A DNA stretch of 8,179 nucleotides, taken from positions 1-8,179 of the forward strand of contig CALFLU010000041.1 of the NCBI GenBank assembly GCA_937880125.1, read 5' to 3'. This stretch comes from an uncultured Eubacteriaceae bacterium (lineage in GTDB: Bacteria; Bacillota; Clostridia; Eubacteriales; UBA1433). Below are positions 6,421 to 8,179 of the stretch, piece after piece (position 1 is the stretch's first letter; each line of letters begins with the position of its first letter). Below the pieces are notes generated by a model. The model saw only the letters and a list, made by a program, of their open reading frames with translations. It had not been told where the DNA came from and did no database searches. The position numbers and the translations under genes were made by a program.

Positions 6421-6473
6421 TGTCTAACAGTGTACTGCACAAAAATTAATCCCTGTTTAATTTTTGTGTCTAA
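6421..6473. repeat. Direct heptamers TGTCTAA bracketing the 12-bp dyad
   Basis: TGTCTAA occurs at 6421-6427 and again at 6467-6473, 46 bp apart, on either side of the inverted repeat; the right copy shares two bases with the right arm. A short dyad CAGT-GT-ACTG (6428-6437) fills the gap between the left copy and the left arm. It could be a compound regulatory site or the scar of a tiny insertion; neither is proven. Confidence 0.4.
6438..6468. promoter_or_regulatory. Perfect 12-bp inverted repeat upstream of the MFS gene
   Basis: CACAAAAATTAA (6438-6449) and TTAATTTTTGTG (6457-6468) are exact reverse complements with a 7-nt spacer (TCCCTGT). The repeat sits 41 bp before the MFS start codon. 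On the minus strand a TAGACA (6467-6472) at its edge is a possible -35, with a poor -10 (TTAATT) inside the left arm, so binding here would block transcription. It has no T-run after it on either strand, so it is not a simple terminator. An operator for a dimeric sugar-responsive repressor is the best reading. It does not match the CcpA cre consensus. Confidence 0.6.
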
Positions 6474-6515
6474 AATATTCTGGGCAAAATCGAACTTGCC
6501 TTTTGACTTCAAACT

Positions 6516-6538
6516 AAAAAAGCGGTTGCCCGCTTTTT
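6516..6538 (-). terminator. Rho-independent terminator of the surface-protein gene
   Basis: On the minus strand AGCGG-GCAA-CCGCT is flanked by A and T runs, giving a stem of about 9 bp that ends in a run of six T. It begins 12 nt after the surface-protein stop (6551-6553). It separates that gene from the MFS gene. The T-run on the other strand would allow bidirectional action. Confidence 0.82.
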
Positions 6539-6550
6539 ATTGTTTATTGC

Positions 6551-8179
6551 TTATTTTTCTTCTTCATCTTGCAGCTGAACAATATCTGCCATTTCGTCGC
6601 CTTTATCGGTTATTTGCACTTCTTCTTCCGATAGCGTCTGCATGGTCTGTGTTGTCTGCAGTGTCATATCCGCCTCTTGCAGCAAAGAGTAATACTCTTT
6701 ATCCACCTCTGCAACGATAACATCATCGTCTTTAGGCACACTCTCTTCTGCATCGGCAATCGCGTTTTCATTCGATATTGTTTCTGCGACAGTCTCGCTT
6801 GGCGCAGGAGTATTTGCCACAACGATTTCATCGGATAATTTTACCGTCTTTGGTTCGTTTGGTTTTTTTGGCTTATTTTTTTTCTTGCCCTTTGCAACAA
6901 GGAATCCGATAACAAAGCCAACCGCCAAGCCCAGTGCAATCATCAACGCTGTGGTTGTGTTCAAAGCAAATCCCTTTGTCATAGATGCAATTTGACCCTG
7001 TTTGGATACCGAATCATATTTCTCCGCGCCTTCAATGACATTGGCTGTGAGAATATAGTCCGAACAACTATCGTTGTAATAAGCCACCAATCCCGCGGGA
7101 CCCACCGCAACGTTTTGTGCAATTAAATAGAATTTTTCGTCTTCCAGACGATATTTATACAGGTTATATTTTTGACCTTCCTGCAAGTTGGTCATCAAAT
7201 AAAACGTGGCATATCCCGGCAGGCTGTCGTTGTGGGCAAATGAATAGACCATTCCGCCCGTCTCGTCTTTTGCCTGCTGACGCATGATGTTTTCATATTC
7301 GCTGCTGTAAGAAAATGCCAAGTCATAAAAATCTTTGTCGAGGTTGGATTTAATATCTTTGCTGCGGAACAAAATTTTTGCATAACCCGCATTGATCATT
7401 AAGTTCGCATCGGGATATTTTTGTAACTCTTCAAAGATCGATTTCGGCACCTGCTTGCTGGCCGAATGGCTCAAATCCAGCAAAACATTGTTGTCTGCCG
7501 TTATTTTTTCTCCTTTGTCGTCGGTCTGTCCGCTTTGTGCCGCCGCTATGCGCTTAAATTGCTCCATAGCACCCTCAACACCCACCACATTCACCGCACC
7601 CGCAGCATCCCCAAAGGGCATCGCGCGCTTGACGACAATGCTGTACTCTTTTTTCATGCCGTTCTCACCTGTGCATACAATATTAACCATATTGTCCGCC
7701 CCTGCAATCAAGCTTTCTCCGCCTGATATAGCGACCGTTGCCCGCGGGTCCTCGGCAGTGGCGCCCACGACAATACTTTCTGATTCATAGGGCAGCCAAA
7801 TCACGTAATTTATGGTCTCTTTGTGAAACAGCGGGGATAGTATCCCTTTATCAATGGTGATTCCCGTAATAAAATTATTGCCGCTTGCCTCATAGTTCGG
7901 GTCCGTGGCACGGGTGGTTTTAATGACATAGGTTTTCGTGTTTCCGGCAGGGGCCGTTACCATTACGCGCACATCTGTCGTTCCGCCGGCTTGCAGCGTG
8001 TTGTTGTGTATAGAAACTTTTGCACCGCTGTCAGCCGCCCTTGCGCTGATGTTTAAGCTGGATATAGCAAAATCAACATTGGCGCGATAAGACGTTGTGG
8101 AAGCCGAAAACGACGGCATAATCTGTGCATTTGTCGCAGCCAGTGTTGCTAAATTGGCATTGTTGGATTTGGGTGCACC
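6551..8179 (-). CDS. Surface protein C-terminal part: cadherin-like beta-sandwich repeats, one membrane span, acidic tail (5' end off the window)
   Basis: The frame stays open through the right edge, so 542 C-terminal residues are visible. The Met at 8117-8119 lies inside a repeat and is not the start. Numbering from the edge, residues 4-90 (opening SNNANLATL) and about 101-187 (opening NNFITGITI) each match the cadherin-like beta-sandwich domain (Pfam Cadherin-like_2), with the typical PSFSASTTSY and tYvIKttR strands. Residues about 200-395 match a module I recall from clostridial surface proteins: VPKSIFEELQKYPDANLMI, then YNLYKYRLEDEKFYLIAQN and ending in SDYILT. A hydrophobic span follows (about 409-429), then KGKKKNKPKK, a stop-transfer signal. 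The remaining ~100 residues are acidic, low in complexity (TLQTTQTMQTL) and end DEEEK. No LPXTG motif. By the positive-inside rule the repeats are outside and the tail is cytoplasmic. Likely a membrane-anchored adhesion, wall or substrate-binding protein; exact role unknown. Confidence 0.82.
   Translation of the reverse strand, partial: GAPKSNNANLATLAATNAQIMPSFSASTTSYRANVDFAISSLNISARAADSGAKVSIHNNTLQAGGTTDVRVMVTAPAGNTKTYVIKTTRATDPNYEASGNNFITGITIDKGILSPLFHKETINYVIWLPYESESIVVGATAEDPRATVAISGGESLIAGADNMVNIVCTGENGMKKEYSIVVKRAMPFGDAAGAVNVVGVEGAMEQFKRIAAAQSGQTDDKGEKITADNNVLLDLSHSASKQVPKSIFEELQKYPDANLMINAGYAKILFRSKDIKSNLDKDFYDLAFSYSSEYENIMRQQAKDETGGMVYSFAHNDSLPGYATFYLMTNLQEGQKYNLYKYRLEDEKFYLIAQNVAVGPAGLVAYYNDSCSDYILTANVIEGAEKYDSVSKQGQIASMTKGFALNTTTALMIALGLAVGFVIGFLVAKGKKKNKPKKPNEPKTVKLSDEIVVANTPAPSETVAETISNENAIADAEESVPKDDDVIVAEVDKEYYSLLQEADMTLQTTQTMQTLSEEEVQITDKGDEMADIVQLQDEEEK

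Noticed and set aside
8117..8119. Met at 8117-8119 as the start of the surface protein.
   Set aside because: The frame continues upstream to the edge with residues (SNNANLATL) that form the first strand of the beta-sandwich repeat, so the Met is internal.

Overview
The window looks like chromosomal DNA from a low-to-moderate-GC Gram-positive anaerobe, most likely a member of the Clostridia (Bacillota). This is inferred from PlsY as the acyl-phosphate-dependent acyltransferase, an AGG-reading tRNA-Arg with an encoded CCA end, purine-rich Shine-Dalgarno sites, extended -10 promoters and a surface protein built from modules I associate with clostridial wall-exposed proteins. No mobile-element gene, CRISPR array or phage gene is visible. 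Genus and species cannot be assigned from the sequence alone.

Left part (1-2621), mostly minus strand: a tRNA-Arg(CCT) gene lies upstream of a two-gene ABC transporter operon. The ATPase comes first, followed by a large polytopic permease whose start overlaps the ATPase stop by 8 nt. Beyond the permease, at 93-121, overlapping promoter-like signals face both ways across a 6-bp dyad.

Middle (2622-5116): plsY (minus strand, membrane phospholipid synthesis) and malQ (plus strand, 4-alpha-glucanotransferase) are divergent. Their shared 193-bp intergenic region holds a good promoter for each gene, a tandem heptamer and an imperfect dyad. plsY ends in a clear rho-independent terminator. malQ, plsY and the tRNA all have -10 elements of the form TGTTA(C/G)AAT.

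Right part (5117-8179), minus strand: a 416-residue MFS sugar transporter of the GPH/SLC45-like type converges on malQ with only 30 bp between them. Together they suggest a minimal maltose or maltodextrin import-and-processing pair. Its 5' region carries a perfect 12-bp inverted repeat, the strongest unexplained non-coding signal here. Upstream, after a terminator, is the C-terminal part of a surface protein that runs off the right edge. It has two cadherin-like beta-sandwich repeats, a clostridial extracellular module, one membrane span and an acidic cytoplasmic tail of about 100 residues.

Most of the window is housekeeping or metabolic DNA. The least ordinary items are the bitopic surface protein with its long acidic tail, the 12-bp dyad, and the ABC exporter of unknown substrate. 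I see no clear evidence of a wholly new multi-gene system.
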